From Rahnella bonaserana (GTDB lineage: Bacteria; Pseudomonadota; Gammaproteobacteria; Enterobacterales; Enterobacteriaceae), in assembly GCF_019049675.1 (NCBI RefSeq), contig NZ_JAFMOW010000058.1, positions 62,001 through 126,000 of the forward strand: a stretch of DNA of 64,000 nt. The letters run 5' to 3'. Positions within the stretch are counted from its first letter, which is position 1, and each line of letters begins with the position of its first letter. Positions 18,561-26,634 of the stretch are shown piece after piece. The translations under genes and the position numbers were made by a program. The notes under the pieces were generated by a model. It was not told the origin of the DNA. It made no database searches and saw only the letters and a list, made by a program, of their open reading frames with translations.

Positions 18561-19542
18561 GCTCAGCCGGTTACGCCCGTCCAGTAACGAAGGCTATTTA
18601 GCCTGGGTATTGCTGGTGGTGATCGTCACCTTTTCCTTGCTCACCAACCAGTTTCTGACTTTACAGAACCTGCTGGATCTGACCGAAAGCTATGCCGTCA
18701 GCGGCATCTTTGCCCTCGGCCTGTTCGTGGTGCTGGTCACCGGCGGAATCGATATTTCGTTCGCTGCCGTGGCTTCTGTCGTGCAGTACATCATCGCGAC
18801 ACTGGCGATCCACTACGGTCTGAGCAGTCCGGCCGGCAGCATTATACTGGCGGTCGCCATCGGTACCGTGCTCGGGATGATCAATGCCCTTCTGATCTAC
18901 TGCCTGCGTATTGTGTCGATCATCGTCACCATCAGTATGCAGTCACTGCTGTTTGGAATGCTGATGTGGCTGACCAACGGCACCAGTCTGTACGACCTGC
19001 CGGACTGGCTGACGACGCCGATCCGCGTGCTGCCGTTCAGCGTCGGCGAACAGCATTATCAGATTGGTTTGCCGGTGGTGGTGATGCTGGCAGTCGCCGG
19101 ACTGAGCTGGATCCTGCTCAACAAAACCCATCTCGGACGCCAGTTGTTCGCCGTCGGCGGCGATCAGGAATCTGCGCGTCGTATCGGGATCCGCGTCGGT
19201 TTACTGCATCTCTTTGCTTACGGTTATCTCGGTGCGATGGCGGCGATTGGCGGACTGGTGCAGGTGTATCGCGTGGGTGAAGTGGTACCGAATGCGCTGG
19301 TCGGCGGCGAGCTGGATGTGCTGGCGGCAGCGGTACTCGGCGGTGCCAGCCTCAACGGCGGTAAAGGCAGCGTGGTCGGCACACTGATGGGCGTGTTCCT
19401 GATTGGCGTGCTGAAAAACGGCCTCAATCTGATCGGCGTATCCAGCTACTTCATGAACATCGTCATCGGCGTGGTGATCGTCGCGGCCATCACCGTCACC
19501 CATTATAAGAAACGCAAAGAAACCGAAGTCGGCTTCGCCTGA
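18553..19542 (+). CDS. Sugar ABC transporter permease 1 (RbsC class)
   Basis: 329 residues starting at the ATG that overlaps the ATPase stop (ATG at 18553, stop TAA at 18558), which indicates translational coupling. Eight to ten hydrophobic segments are visible, with the family motif GGIDISFAAVASV near the N-terminus and the ATPase-contacting ALGGASLNGGKGSVVGTLMG-type loop near the C-terminus. It forms the inner-membrane channel with the next gene product. Confidence 0.9.
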   Translation: MLKLSRLRPSSNEGYLAWVLLVVIVTFSLLTNQFLTLQNLLDLTESYAVSGIFALGLFVVLVTGGIDISFAAVASVVQYIIATLAIHYGLSSPAGSIILAVAIGTVLGMINALLIYCLRIVSIIVTISMQSLLFGMLMWLTNGTSLYDLPDWLTTPIRVLPFSVGEQHYQIGLPVVVMLAVAGLSWILLNKTHLGRQLFAVGGDQESARRIGIRVGLLHLFAYGYLGAMAAIGGLVQVYRVGEVVPNALVGGELDVLAAAVLGGASLNGGKGSVVGTLMGVFLIGVLKNGLNLIGVSSYFMNIVIGVVIVAAITVTHYKKRKETEVGFA

Positions 19543-19553
19543 GGAAAACCGCT

Positions 19554-20654
19554 ATGTTCGCAAAAAGCAGAAATGTGAGTCTTAAAGCGAAGCCCGATGC
19601 GGGGCCTCGCCTGAAAATCGGCAACCTGAAGATCGCTTCCCTGAAGATAGACAACACGACACTCGGATTATCGCTGTTATTGCTGGTGGTGATCATCGGC
19701 TTCAGCCTGGCGATGCCGGGGCGCTTCTTCAGTGACGCCACCTTTATGAGCGTCGCCTTCCAGCTGCCGGAGCTGGGTTTACTGACGCTGGCGATGTTTA
19801 TCCCAATCCTCAGCGGCGGCCTGAACCTGTGCATTATCGCCACCGCTAACCTGACCAGTTTACTGATGGCGTGGGTGTTTCTCACCTGGTTGCCGCCGGA
19901 TGCCAGCATGGCGATGCAGGCGGTGTGGCTGACGCTGGCGCTGGTCGGCGCAATGATTCTGGCGCTGGTGATTGGCATGCTGACCGGCGCGCTGGTGGCG
20001 TACGTCGGCGCGCATCCGATTCTGGTGACGCTGGCGACCATGACCATGGTGAACGGCGTCGGCATCTACCTTTCACGTGGAGCGGCGATCAGCGGTATGC
20101 CCGATATCGTGCGCTTTATCGGCGCGGAAACCCTGCTCGGCGTGCCGGTTCCCTTAATCATCTTTCTGCTGACCGCCGCCTTAATCGCGGTGTTTTTAGA
20201 ACGCACCCGCCTCGGTAAATACATCTACATGAGCGGCAGCAATATCAACGCCACCCATTTCAGCGGCGTGAATACCCACCGCGTGCTGATCGCCATCTAC
20301 GTGATTTCCAGCATGTTATGCGTGATAGCCGGACTCATCATGATGGCGCGTTTTAATTCGGCGCGCATGGGCTACGGCGACTCGTATCTGCTGCTGACGG
20401 TGCTGGCCATCATTCTCGGCGGCACCGATCCCAACGGTGGCTTCGGCAAAGTTGCAGGCGTCGTGCTCTCGCTGATTGTTCTGCAGGTGATTTCCACCGG
20501 CCTGAATCTGATGAACGTCAGCCCGCATTTCAGCCTGGCGATGTGGGGCGCGGTACTGATTGTGGTGCTGGCGCTGAAATTCTTCCGCAGCCGTTATCTG
20601 CAAAAAAGGGCGGGGCGAATGAGTGCTGCCAAAGCGCGGGCGGCTCAACCTTAA
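19554..20654 (+). CDS. Sugar ABC transporter permease 2 (RbsC class)
   Basis: 366 residues, paralogous to the preceding permease. A hydrophilic N-terminal stretch of about 35 residues precedes the membrane region, which contains PILSGGLNLCIIATANL and the cytoplasmic-loop motif ILGGTDPNGGFGKV. Two different permeases suggest a heterodimeric channel, as in Lsr-type or rhamnose-type systems, unlike the single RbsC of the ribose system. Confidence 0.9.
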   Translation: MFAKSRNVSLKAKPDAGPRLKIGNLKIASLKIDNTTLGLSLLLLVVIIGFSLAMPGRFFSDATFMSVAFQLPELGLLTLAMFIPILSGGLNLCIIATANLTSLLMAWVFLTWLPPDASMAMQAVWLTLALVGAMILALVIGMLTGALVAYVGAHPILVTLATMTMVNGVGIYLSRGAAISGMPDIVRFIGAETLLGVPVPLIIFLLTAALIAVFLERTRLGKYIYMSGSNINATHFSGVNTHRVLIAIYVISSMLCVIAGLIMMARFNSARMGYGDSYLLLTVLAIILGGTDPNGGFGKVAGVVLSLIVLQVISTGLNLMNVSPHFSLAMWGAVLIVVLALKFFRSRYLQKRAGRMSAAKARAAQP

Positions 20655-20693
20655 ACACTCTTTTTAACATTGCCTCTGACTTAGGAAAACATC

Positions 20694-21374
20694 ATGGATT
20701 ACAAAATTTCTCCGTCGCTGATGTGCATGAGCCTGATCGACATTAAACAGCAACTCGAGGTGCTGAACCGCCGCGCCGACATGCTGCACATCGACATCAT
20801 GGACGGCCATTACGTTAAAAACATCACGCTGTCACCGTTCTTTATCGAGCAGATCCGACCGCATACGCCCCTGGTTCTGGACGTGCATATGATGGTGGAA
20901 AACCCGGCTGACTTTATCGAGCCGATAGCCCTTGCCGGTGCCGATTTTATCTGCCCGCATGCCGAAACCATCAACCGCGACGCGTTCCGCATCATCAGTC
21001 AGATCCGCTCGCTGGGTAAAAAAGTCGGTGTGGTGCTCAACCCTGCGACGCCGGTGGAGTACATCCAGCATTACATTCATCTGCTGGATAAAATCACCGT
21101 GATGACTGTGGATCCGGGCTATGCCGGACAGCCGTTCATCCCTGAAATGCTGGAGAAAATCGCCCAGCTGCGCGATCTCAAACAGCAAAAGGGTTACCGC
21201 TACCTGATCGAAATCGACGGTTCCTGCAACCTGCGGACTTATCAGGATCTGATGGGCGCGGGCGCGGAAGTGCTGATCGTCGGCAGTTCCGGCCTGTTCA
21301 CGCTGGACAACGATCTGGATGTTGCCTGGGACAAAATGCTCGATCAGATGCGTCAGGCGCGTCACGCAGCCTGA
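20694..21374 (+). CDS. alsE: D-allulose-6-phosphate 3-epimerase-like protein
   Basis: 226 residues of the ribulose-phosphate 3-epimerase fold. It resembles AlsE more than Rpe: ISPSLMCM at the N-terminus, HIDIMDGHYVKNITLSPFF, ETINRDAFR, KITVMTVDPGYAGQPFIPEML and the C-terminal IDGSCN and GSSGLF segments. AlsE converts D-allulose-6-phosphate to fructose-6-phosphate. Metal and catalytic residues (D in DIMDGH, D in VDPG) are conserved. It is the strongest clue to the operon substrate, although related ketohexose phosphates are possible. RBS AGGAAA precedes it. Confidence 0.82.
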   Translation: MDYKISPSLMCMSLIDIKQQLEVLNRRADMLHIDIMDGHYVKNITLSPFFIEQIRPHTPLVLDVHMMVENPADFIEPIALAGADFICPHAETINRDAFRIISQIRSLGKKVGVVLNPATPVEYIQHYIHLLDKITVMTVDPGYAGQPFIPEMLEKIAQLRDLKQQKGYRYLIEIDGSCNLRTYQDLMGAGAEVLIVGSSGLFTLDNDLDVAWDKMLDQMRQARHAA

Positions 21375-21389
21375 GGGCAGGAGAGCCGT

Positions 21390-22334
21390 ATGCCGCACTT
21401 TCTTGGAGTGGATGTCGGGGGCACCAATACCCGTTTAATGCTGATGGACAGCCAGCAAAATTTTCGCGGCTACCACAAAACCCCGACCCAAAGCTGGGCG
21501 GGGCAGACTGACCCGTTACAGGGGCTGGAAAACCTGATCATGGCGTATTTGCAGGAACAGGATCCGCATCATCAGGTGGCGCAGGTGATGCTCGGGCTGC
21601 CGGGCGTACTGTCCCGCGACCGGCAAACCGTGTTATCGCTGCCGTTCATTCCCGCGCTGGATAATCAGCCGGTGGCGACGCTGCTTTCGCAACGTTTACA
21701 CCTGCCGGTGGCGATGGATAAAGACGTTAACCATCTGATGTGGTGGGATTTAATGCAGCACGGCGCGCAGCCGGATGTTGCCGTCGGGCTGTATCTCGGC
21801 ACCGGGCTGGGCAACAGTTTATGGATCAACGGTGATTTTTATCACGGCGCGCACGGCGGTGCGGGGGAACTCGGTCACATTCCGCTGGCAGGCAATCCGC
21901 TGCTCTGTCCGTGCGGCAAAACTGGCTGCGTCGAGACGCTGACTTCCGGTAACTGGCTGACCGGCTGGGCGCGGCAGCACGCGCCGCATACGCCGTTCGC
22001 CGAACTGTTTGTGCGTCATGCCGGACATGTGGATTTAACCGAATTTGTGGCACGACTGGCGCGAACTGTCGCCAGCGAAATGAACATTCTGGATCCCGGA
22101 TATTTAGTGCTGGGCGGTGGCGTGCTGGCGATGGAAAACTTCCCGCTGGCCGAACTGGAACAGCAGCTACGCAGCCATCTGCGCAGCCCTTATCCGGCGA
22201 ACGGACTGACGATTCATTTCAGCGCCGTCACCGATGAGACCGGTTGCCGTGGCGCATGTTTAGCCGCACAGCGCGTTTTTCCGTCGCAGCCAGCCCTGGC
22301 CGCCGGAACATTTTCCTTCAGGAGAGAGGCATGA
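21390..22334 (+). CDS. ROK-family sugar kinase, AlsK-like
   Basis: 314 residues. It has the ROK features: N-terminal phosphate-binding GVDVGGTNTRL, the sugar site GAHGGAGELGHIPL and the zinc motif with CPCGKTGCVE (C-x-C-x4-C). The MDKDVNHLMWWD and LYLGTGLGNSLWINGDF segments resemble E. coli allose kinase AlsK. It probably phosphorylates the imported sugar. It follows the epimerase by 15 bases and overlaps the next gene by 4 bases (ATGA). Confidence 0.85.
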   Translation: MPHFLGVDVGGTNTRLMLMDSQQNFRGYHKTPTQSWAGQTDPLQGLENLIMAYLQEQDPHHQVAQVMLGLPGVLSRDRQTVLSLPFIPALDNQPVATLLSQRLHLPVAMDKDVNHLMWWDLMQHGAQPDVAVGLYLGTGLGNSLWINGDFYHGAHGGAGELGHIPLAGNPLLCPCGKTGCVETLTSGNWLTGWARQHAPHTPFAELFVRHAGHVDLTEFVARLARTVASEMNILDPGYLVLGGGVLAMENFPLAELEQQLRSHLRSPYPANGLTIHFSAVTDETGCRGACLAAQRVFPSQPALAAGTFSFRREA

Positions 22335-23263
22335 ACAAAGGCAAGGTATGCGTATTTGGTTCTTTCAACCTCGATATCGTCGCGGGCATGGCGCGTTTTC
22401 CCAAACCGGGAGAATCCCTGATTGCCCGCAACAGCATGATGGGCGCGGGCGGTAAGGGCGCCAACCAGGCGGTCGCCGCGCTGCGAGCCGGTGCACGGGT
22501 TCATTACATCGGTAAAGTTGGCCGCGATGATTTCGGCATGTTTGCCCGCCGCCATCTCGACAGCGCCGGTTTCGATGCCGTCACCCTGTTTTCCACCAGC
22601 GAATGCCCGACCGGCAACGCGCTGATTTATGTCGCCGGAGCCGATGCCGAAAACATGATCGCCGTTGATCCGGGCGCAAACCTGACGGTCACCGACGAAG
22701 AAGTCGAACAGTGCCGTCCGGCCGTCGCTGCCGCTGATATCCTGCTGACGCAGCTGGAAAACAATCTGCCAGCGATTGAAAAATTGATCGGCATCGCGAA
22801 GGACAACGGCACCTATATCATCCTCAACCCCGCGCCGTTCCAGCCGGTGTCCGATCATCTGCTGGCGCAGGTGGATTTACTGACGCCGAACGCCACAGAA
22901 TGCACGCTGCTGACCGGCATTGAAGTTCGCGATATTCCCTCTGCCGGACGCGCTGCCCACGCGCTGCACGCCAAAGGAATACAGGCGCTGATCATCACGT
23001 TAGGCACGCAGGGCGCGCTGCTTTCAGTGAACGGCGAAACGCAGATTATCCAGGCCTGTCCGGCCACTCCTGTCGACACCACCGGCGCAGGTGATGCCTT
23101 CAATGGCGCGCTGGCCTCCCAACTCGCCGCCGGTGCCACACTTCCCGAAGCCGCACAATTCGCATCCGCTTATGCTTCTGTATGTGTGGAACGCGCAGGC
23201 GCAGCGGCATCCATGCCGACGTATGAAGAAGCGCGGGAAAGAATGGGAGTTGTGGTGGTCTGA
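22331..23263 (+). CDS. PfkB-family carbohydrate kinase, ribokinase-like
   Basis: 310 residues from the ATG at 22331, which overlaps the ROK kinase stop. Both PfkB signatures are present: GAGGKGANQAVAALRAGA near residue 40 and the ATP/catalytic motif DTTGAGDAFNGALA near residue 250. Overall closest in pattern to RbsK. It is the last gene of the operon. A second kinase next to a ROK kinase suggests either two substrates or two steps. No isomerase of the RpiB/AlsI type is encoded nearby. Confidence 0.85.
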   Translation: MNKGKVCVFGSFNLDIVAGMARFPKPGESLIARNSMMGAGGKGANQAVAALRAGARVHYIGKVGRDDFGMFARRHLDSAGFDAVTLFSTSECPTGNALIYVAGADAENMIAVDPGANLTVTDEEVEQCRPAVAAADILLTQLENNLPAIEKLIGIAKDNGTYIILNPAPFQPVSDHLLAQVDLLTPNATECTLLTGIEVRDIPSAGRAAHALHAKGIQALIITLGTQGALLSVNGETQIIQACPATPVDTTGAGDAFNGALASQLAAGATLPEAAQFASAYASVCVERAGAAASMPTYEEARERMGVVVV

Positions 23264-23310
23264 AGCGGGTTTGCCTTTTGCTCCTGCAAAAGCTGCGGGT
23301 TTTCTTTACT

Positions 23311-23333
23311 CCTCCCCCTTGCGAAGGGGGAGG
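23311..23333. repeat. REP-like hairpin, copy 1
   Basis: Perfect 10-bp stem CCTCCCCCTT / AAGGGGGAGG with loop GCG, embedded in a longer block (CTGCGGGTTTTCTTTACTCC before, TTGGGAGGGGG after) that is similar to the copy at 24016-24080. Located after the sugar operon. Confidence 0.75.
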
Positions 23334-23473
23334 TTGGGAGGGGGCCGACCGGCGTTATTCCTGCGAGACATCTTCCAGATTCCAAAGTAACTCCCTGTAA
23401 ATCCATACAGCCCATTTCATTCGAAAAATGGCAGGAATATAGTCGCTTCGCTGCGGAAGAACCGTAGTCAGAA

Positions 23474-23480
23474 TTAGCGT
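23474..23480 (+). promoter_or_regulatory. Candidate seqA target of the orphan C4 RNA
   Basis: TTAGCGT is complementary to seven of the eight bases of the antisense segment (23597-23604) in the C4-like RNA downstream. This corresponds to seqA in phage P4 immunity, which lies upstream of the immunity RNA. Confidence 0.5.
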
Positions 23481-23547
23481 TCTGGATCAGATTTACTCGA
23501 TTGCACTGTGGCATAATGCCGCAGGTTTTGAGTCACCTGTAAATTAT

Positions 23548-23619
23548 GGTGGTTCAGGCAGGGGCTTCTCAGAAGCGCCGGTTTTCGAGTCCGGTAACGC
23601 TAACTCTGTCTGAGCCACC
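23548..23619 (+). ncRNA. C4-type antisense immunity RNA (orphan copy)
   Basis: A 72-nt segment folds with a 16-bp closing stem (GGTGGTTCAGGCAGGG with 23604-23619, three G-U pairs), an inner hairpin GCTTC-TCA-GAAGC and a CCGG/CCGG hairpin. This is the architecture of P1/P4 C4 (CI) RNA, and the window contains a second copy with the same plan at 54249-54324 inside the P4-like element. The single-stranded ACGCTAAC (23597-23604) is exactly complementary to GTTAGCGT at 23627-23634. It is tRNA-like in look but has no anticodon arm or CCA context fitting a tRNA. Confidence 0.8.
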
Positions 23620-23626
23620 ACCCGAG

Positions 23627-23634
23627 GTTAGCGT
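23627..23634 (+). promoter_or_regulatory. Candidate seqC target of the orphan C4 RNA
   Basis: GTTAGCGT is the exact reverse complement of the C4 RNA segment ACGCTAAC. It directly follows GAGG (23624-23627), a possible ribosome site for a GTG at 23638, so pairing could block translation and promote termination, as in P1/P4. Confidence 0.6.
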
Positions 23635-23673
23635 CTCGTGTGGGGCAAAACTTACTTTACTCGAGACTTTAAA

Positions 23674-23994
23674 ATGACCGATTCAATTACCGAAACCACT
23701 CATTCTGAAAATTCCCTCACCGTTTTCCGCGCCCTGATTGCCGATTTGGAACTGAGCCATTTCACCGATCCCCAGCTTTACGATCTGGGTGCTGTCGCGT
23801 CTGAATCCGCCGAAGGGCTTTGCCAGGGTTTGCTGTGCCTGAGTGAAGGGCTGGAAAATAGCGAACTGTTGCCGCCGGAAGGTATTTCGCAGGTGAGTGC
23901 CTATCTGAAAGCCTCCGCGCATCTGCTTCCGGCGCTGTTTGAATTGTCAGAGAAGGCGGGGATTGCACTGGTGAGAGCGAAAATACGGGTTTAA
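23674..23994 (+). CDS. Small acidic protein downstream of orphan C4 RNA
   Basis: 106 residues from ATG 23674 (MTDSITETTHS); a GTG at 23638 would add 12 residues and lies just after the C4 target site. It is acidic, mostly helical in appearance, with repeated Leu-Ser-Glu patterns (GLLCLSEGLENSELLPPEG, LLPALFELSEKAGI). No catalytic motif or membrane segment is seen and I do not recognise the family. Its position corresponds to icd/kil genes that C4 RNAs control in phages P1 and P4, so a phage-derived, normally silenced product is possible. Confidence 0.6.
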   Translation: MTDSITETTHSENSLTVFRALIADLELSHFTDPQLYDLGAVASESAEGLCQGLLCLSEGLENSELLPPEGISQVSAYLKASAHLLPALFELSEKAGIALVRAKIRV

Positions 23995-24039
23995 TCTTTT
24001 GCACCTTGCCCTGCGAAGGCTGCGGATTTGTCTTTTGCT

Positions 24040-24063
24040 CCTTCCCCTCTCACGAGGGGAAGG
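24040..24063. repeat. REP-like hairpin, copy 2
   Basis: 9-bp stem CCTTCCCCT / AGGGGAAGG with a 6-base loop, in a block (GGCTGCGGATTTGTCTTTTG before, CTGGGAGGCCGGG after) similar to copy 1 at 23311. The two copies bracket the orphan C4 cassette. Confidence 0.7.
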
Positions 24064-24229
24064 CTGGGAGGCCGGGTGTTGGTTTAGTGCAAACTTTAAA
24101 ATAAATATAAAATATACTCCACGTGTTTTTATATGTTTTTTGTATGATTGAAGCTAATTCGTTTGTATTTATAAGATTCATTTTAATGTAAAAATGATTA
24201 ATGTTTGCGTGGTTTTTATTTTAATATGT

Positions 24230-24322
24230 GGTAATGAGGGACCAAACTCCCATTGGGATGATCCTAAAGATCAGACATGGACAAGATCAGGGATTGATTA
24301 TGCCAAAAGAACGGGTTTTTAG
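24230..24322 (+). pseudogene. Remnant of a toxin-like C-terminus
   Basis: A short frame ending at 24320-24322 reads GPNSHWDDPKDQTWTRSGID followed by YAKRTGF and a stop. Such HWD...W endings are typical of the C-terminal toxin tips of Rhs, CdiA or related polymorphic toxins. Upstream the frame runs into AT-rich DNA and an in-frame stop at 24155, so the rest of the toxin gene is absent. The frame overlaps the start of the next gene, as toxin and immunity genes commonly do. Family assignment is inference. Confidence 0.45.
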
Positions 24323-24815
24323 GAAAATATATATTTTCATCGTGTTGGTTGTAGCTTTCCTGGGATATTTAATTAAGGTGGTATTAGATTTTTCACCTTA
24401 TGAAAAAACGATTATACGAAAGGAAAGTATAGGCGATTTTAATACCCTGTATGTGACTGAAGGTAGTGCGGGAGCAACGACCAAAAATACGTATAAATAT
24501 TATCTTTATCCATCTGTAAAAACGGAGAAAGAGTTTCTGGCGGATGTCAGAGATTATCCTTCTGTTCTTTTTACTTCAGATTCAAATGTCCAAATGCAAT
24601 TGAAGGGCAGATATCTCTATTTTACAGTTAAAGGAACTATTTATAGTTTTACCAACCAATCTGATTCTGTCTTTATACCTCAACTCAACCCCATTTTAGT
24701 GGGGTTGTATCCGCATGTTACCGTTCAATCTGACACCCGACCTTTATTTTGTTCAGTAACATTGCTCATATTTCATTCAAATAACCATCACATTCCCGCC
24801 ATGTGGCTGACATAA
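24300..24815 (+). CDS. Putative membrane-anchored orphan immunity-like protein
   Basis: 171 residues from ATG 24300 (MPKERVFRKIY). One N-terminal transmembrane segment (about residues 9-28, IFIVLVVAFLGYLIKVVLDF) is followed by a domain of about 120 residues, probably periplasmic. GC is much lower than that of the flanking operons. The start overlaps the toxin-like remnant, suggesting a preserved immunity gene. The last 30 or so residues read through a hairpin (AACCCC / GGGGTT at 24687-24706), so the true C-terminus may have been lost by a frameshift. I do not recognise the family. Confidence 0.5.
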   Translation: MPKERVFRKIYIFIVLVVAFLGYLIKVVLDFSPYEKTIIRKESIGDFNTLYVTEGSAGATTKNTYKYYLYPSVKTEKEFLADVRDYPSVLFTSDSNVQMQLKGRYLYFTVKGTIYSFTNQSDSVFIPQLNPILVGLYPHVTVQSDTRPLFCSVTLLIFHSNNHHIPAMWLT

Positions 24816-24861
24816 ATGCAGGACAGGATAGGCACCTTATTTCGCTGACCGGTACCCTGTA

Positions 24862-25734
24862 ATGCGCCGCACGTTGTTCCCTTATCTGATTTTGCTGCCG
24901 ACGCTGATTTTTCTGCTTTTATTCACCTATTACCCCTTATTTCAGTCAGCGTCTGATAGCCTGTTTGACAGTCGTCTGTCGTCGGATGCGCCGCCGTTTG
25001 TTGGTCTGCAAAACTATCTGCGCCTGATCCAGGATTCGGTTTTCTGGCGCGCACTGCTCAATAATCTGGCGTACATCCTGATGACCGTGGTGCCTGGCAT
25101 TGTGCTGGCGCTGTTGCTGGCGGTGGCGCTGTGGGAAAACACCTCGCTGAACCGCTGGCTGCGTACCGCGTTTTTCTTCCCGATGATTATCCCGCTGGTC
25201 AGTGCTGCCACCTTGTGGTTGTTCATTTTCATGCCCGGTATGGGGCTGCTGGATTACTACCTCGCGAAAGTGTTCGGACCGATGAATAACAATTACCTCG
25301 GCATGAGCAACAGCGCGCTGATCGCGCTGAGCGTGATCGGTGTGTGGAAATTCGCCGGTTATTACATGCTGTTTTTCCTCGCCGGATTGCAGTCGATCCC
25401 CGCCTCGGCACGAGAAGCGGCGCTGATGGAAGGGGCATCGCGCCCGCAGGTTTTCTTCTATATCACGTTGCCGCTGCTGCGCCCGACCATCAGTTTTGTG
25501 GTCACTATTGCGCTGATTTATTCGATTACCCAGATCGACCACGTCGCTGTGATGACGCAGGGCGGGCCGAATAATGCCACCACCGTGTTGCTGTATTACA
25601 TCCAGAGTCTGGCGAATGACACTCACGATTTAGGCAAGGCGTCGGCGGCGACCTTCCTGACGCTGGTACTGCTGTTTGGTTTTTCGATACTGAATTTACG
25701 CGTGCTGGAAAGAGGGGCTCACTATGAGCGTTGA
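24862..25734 (+). CDS. ABC transporter permease, UgpA/MalF class
   Basis: 290 residues with six predicted membrane segments starting at LFPYLILLPTLIFLLLFTYY. The EAA loop is REAALMEGASRPQVFFYITLPLLRP. This class serves sugars and glycerol-3-phosphate diesters. It overlaps the second permease by 11 bases and is the first gene of a five-gene operon that includes the phosphodiesterase GpdQ. No strong ribosome site is seen before the ATG. A glycerophosphodiester substrate is inferred from the operon. Confidence 0.85.
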   Translation: MRRTLFPYLILLPTLIFLLLFTYYPLFQSASDSLFDSRLSSDAPPFVGLQNYLRLIQDSVFWRALLNNLAYILMTVVPGIVLALLLAVALWENTSLNRWLRTAFFFPMIIPLVSAATLWLFIFMPGMGLLDYYLAKVFGPMNNNYLGMSNSALIALSVIGVWKFAGYYMLFFLAGLQSIPASAREAALMEGASRPQVFFYITLPLLRPTISFVVTIALIYSITQIDHVAVMTQGGPNNATTVLLYYIQSLANDTHDLGKASAATFLTLVLLFGFSILNLRVLERGAHYER

Positions 25735-26623
25735 AACGTCTGAAACGCCGGTGATGACCGGTAAAAAAATGCGGGCGGGCCTGCGTTCGCCCTCAATGCT
25801 GTTGCGTGGTGCGCGCCATTCGACACTGCCGGTTTTACTGCTGTGCGCAGCGTTTTTGTGGATGGCGCCTTTTCTGTGGATGCTGTCGTCTGCGTTCAGT
25901 GAAAGCAGTTTTTCTCCGGATATGGCCTCGCTGTTACCGCGTTTTCCGCTGACGTTGCAAAACTTTCGTGATGCGTGGGACAGCGCCGACTGGCTGCGGC
26001 TATATGCCAACACGCTCTTCTTCTCCTTCGGCACCTTTATGGTTCAGCTGGTGACGATCACCACTGCCGGTTACGTGTTCGCTTATCACGAATTTCGCGG
26101 CAAACAGACGCTGTTCTACCTGCTGCTGATCCAGCTGATGATCATGCCGGTGATTATGATGGTGCCGAACATGATGATCCTCAAACAGTTCGGGCTGCTC
26201 AATACATTGACCGGCGTGATGATGCCGTATTTCGCCTCAGCATTTGGCGTGTTCCTGATGCGCCAGGCATTCCTCAGTATTCCCCGTGAAATCGAAGAAG
26301 CCGCGCTGATGGAAGGTTGCCGCTGGTGGCAGGTGGTGTTCCGCGTGCTGATCCCGATGTCGTGGCCCGCCATTCTTGCCTTTGCCACCGTCAGCATTAC
26401 CTATCACTGGAATGAATATCTGTGGCCGCTGATGGTGCTCAATGATCCGGACAAACAGGTGCTGACCGTCGGGCTGGTGTCCTTCGCGATGGGCGCGGAA
26501 TCGGGTGGACAGTGGGGCTTAATTACTGCTGGCACGCTGATGGTGTGCCTGCCGCTGATGCTGGCGTTCATTATTTTTCAGAAACAGTTCCTGAAAAGCT
26601 TCGGCTTCTCGGGCATTAAATAA
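25724..26623 (+). CDS. ABC transporter permease, UgpE/MalG class
   Basis: 299 residues; a hydrophilic N-terminal extension of about 35 residues precedes six membrane segments. The EAA loop [24 protein letters not shown] is present near residue 190. It pairs with the preceding permease to form the inner-membrane channel, with which it overlaps by 11 bases. Confidence 0.87.
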   Translation: MSVETSETPVMTGKKMRAGLRSPSMLLRGARHSTLPVLLLCAAFLWMAPFLWMLSSAFSESSFSPDMASLLPRFPLTLQNFRDAWDSADWLRLYANTLFFSFGTFMVQLVTITTAGYVFAYHEFRGKQTLFYLLLIQLMIMPVIMMVPNMMILKQFGLLNTLTGVMMPYFASAFGVFLMRQAFLSIPREIEEAALMEGCRWWQVVFRVLIPMSWPAILAFATVSITYHWNEYLWPLMVLNDPDKQVLTVGLVSFAMGAESGGQWGLITAGTLMVCLPLMLAFIIFQKQFLKSFGFSGIK

Positions 26624-26634
26624 AGGGATCATCT

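Noticed and set aside
23548-23619. tRNA gene
   Set aside because: The outer stem and a TTCGAGT stretch look tRNA-like, but the closing stem is 16 bp, no anticodon arm forms, and the fold and targets fit a C4 antisense RNA.
24720-24861. Pho box upstream of the gpdQ operon
   Set aside because: CTGACAT-like half-sites are present (for example near 24807) but no second half-site occurs at the required spacing.
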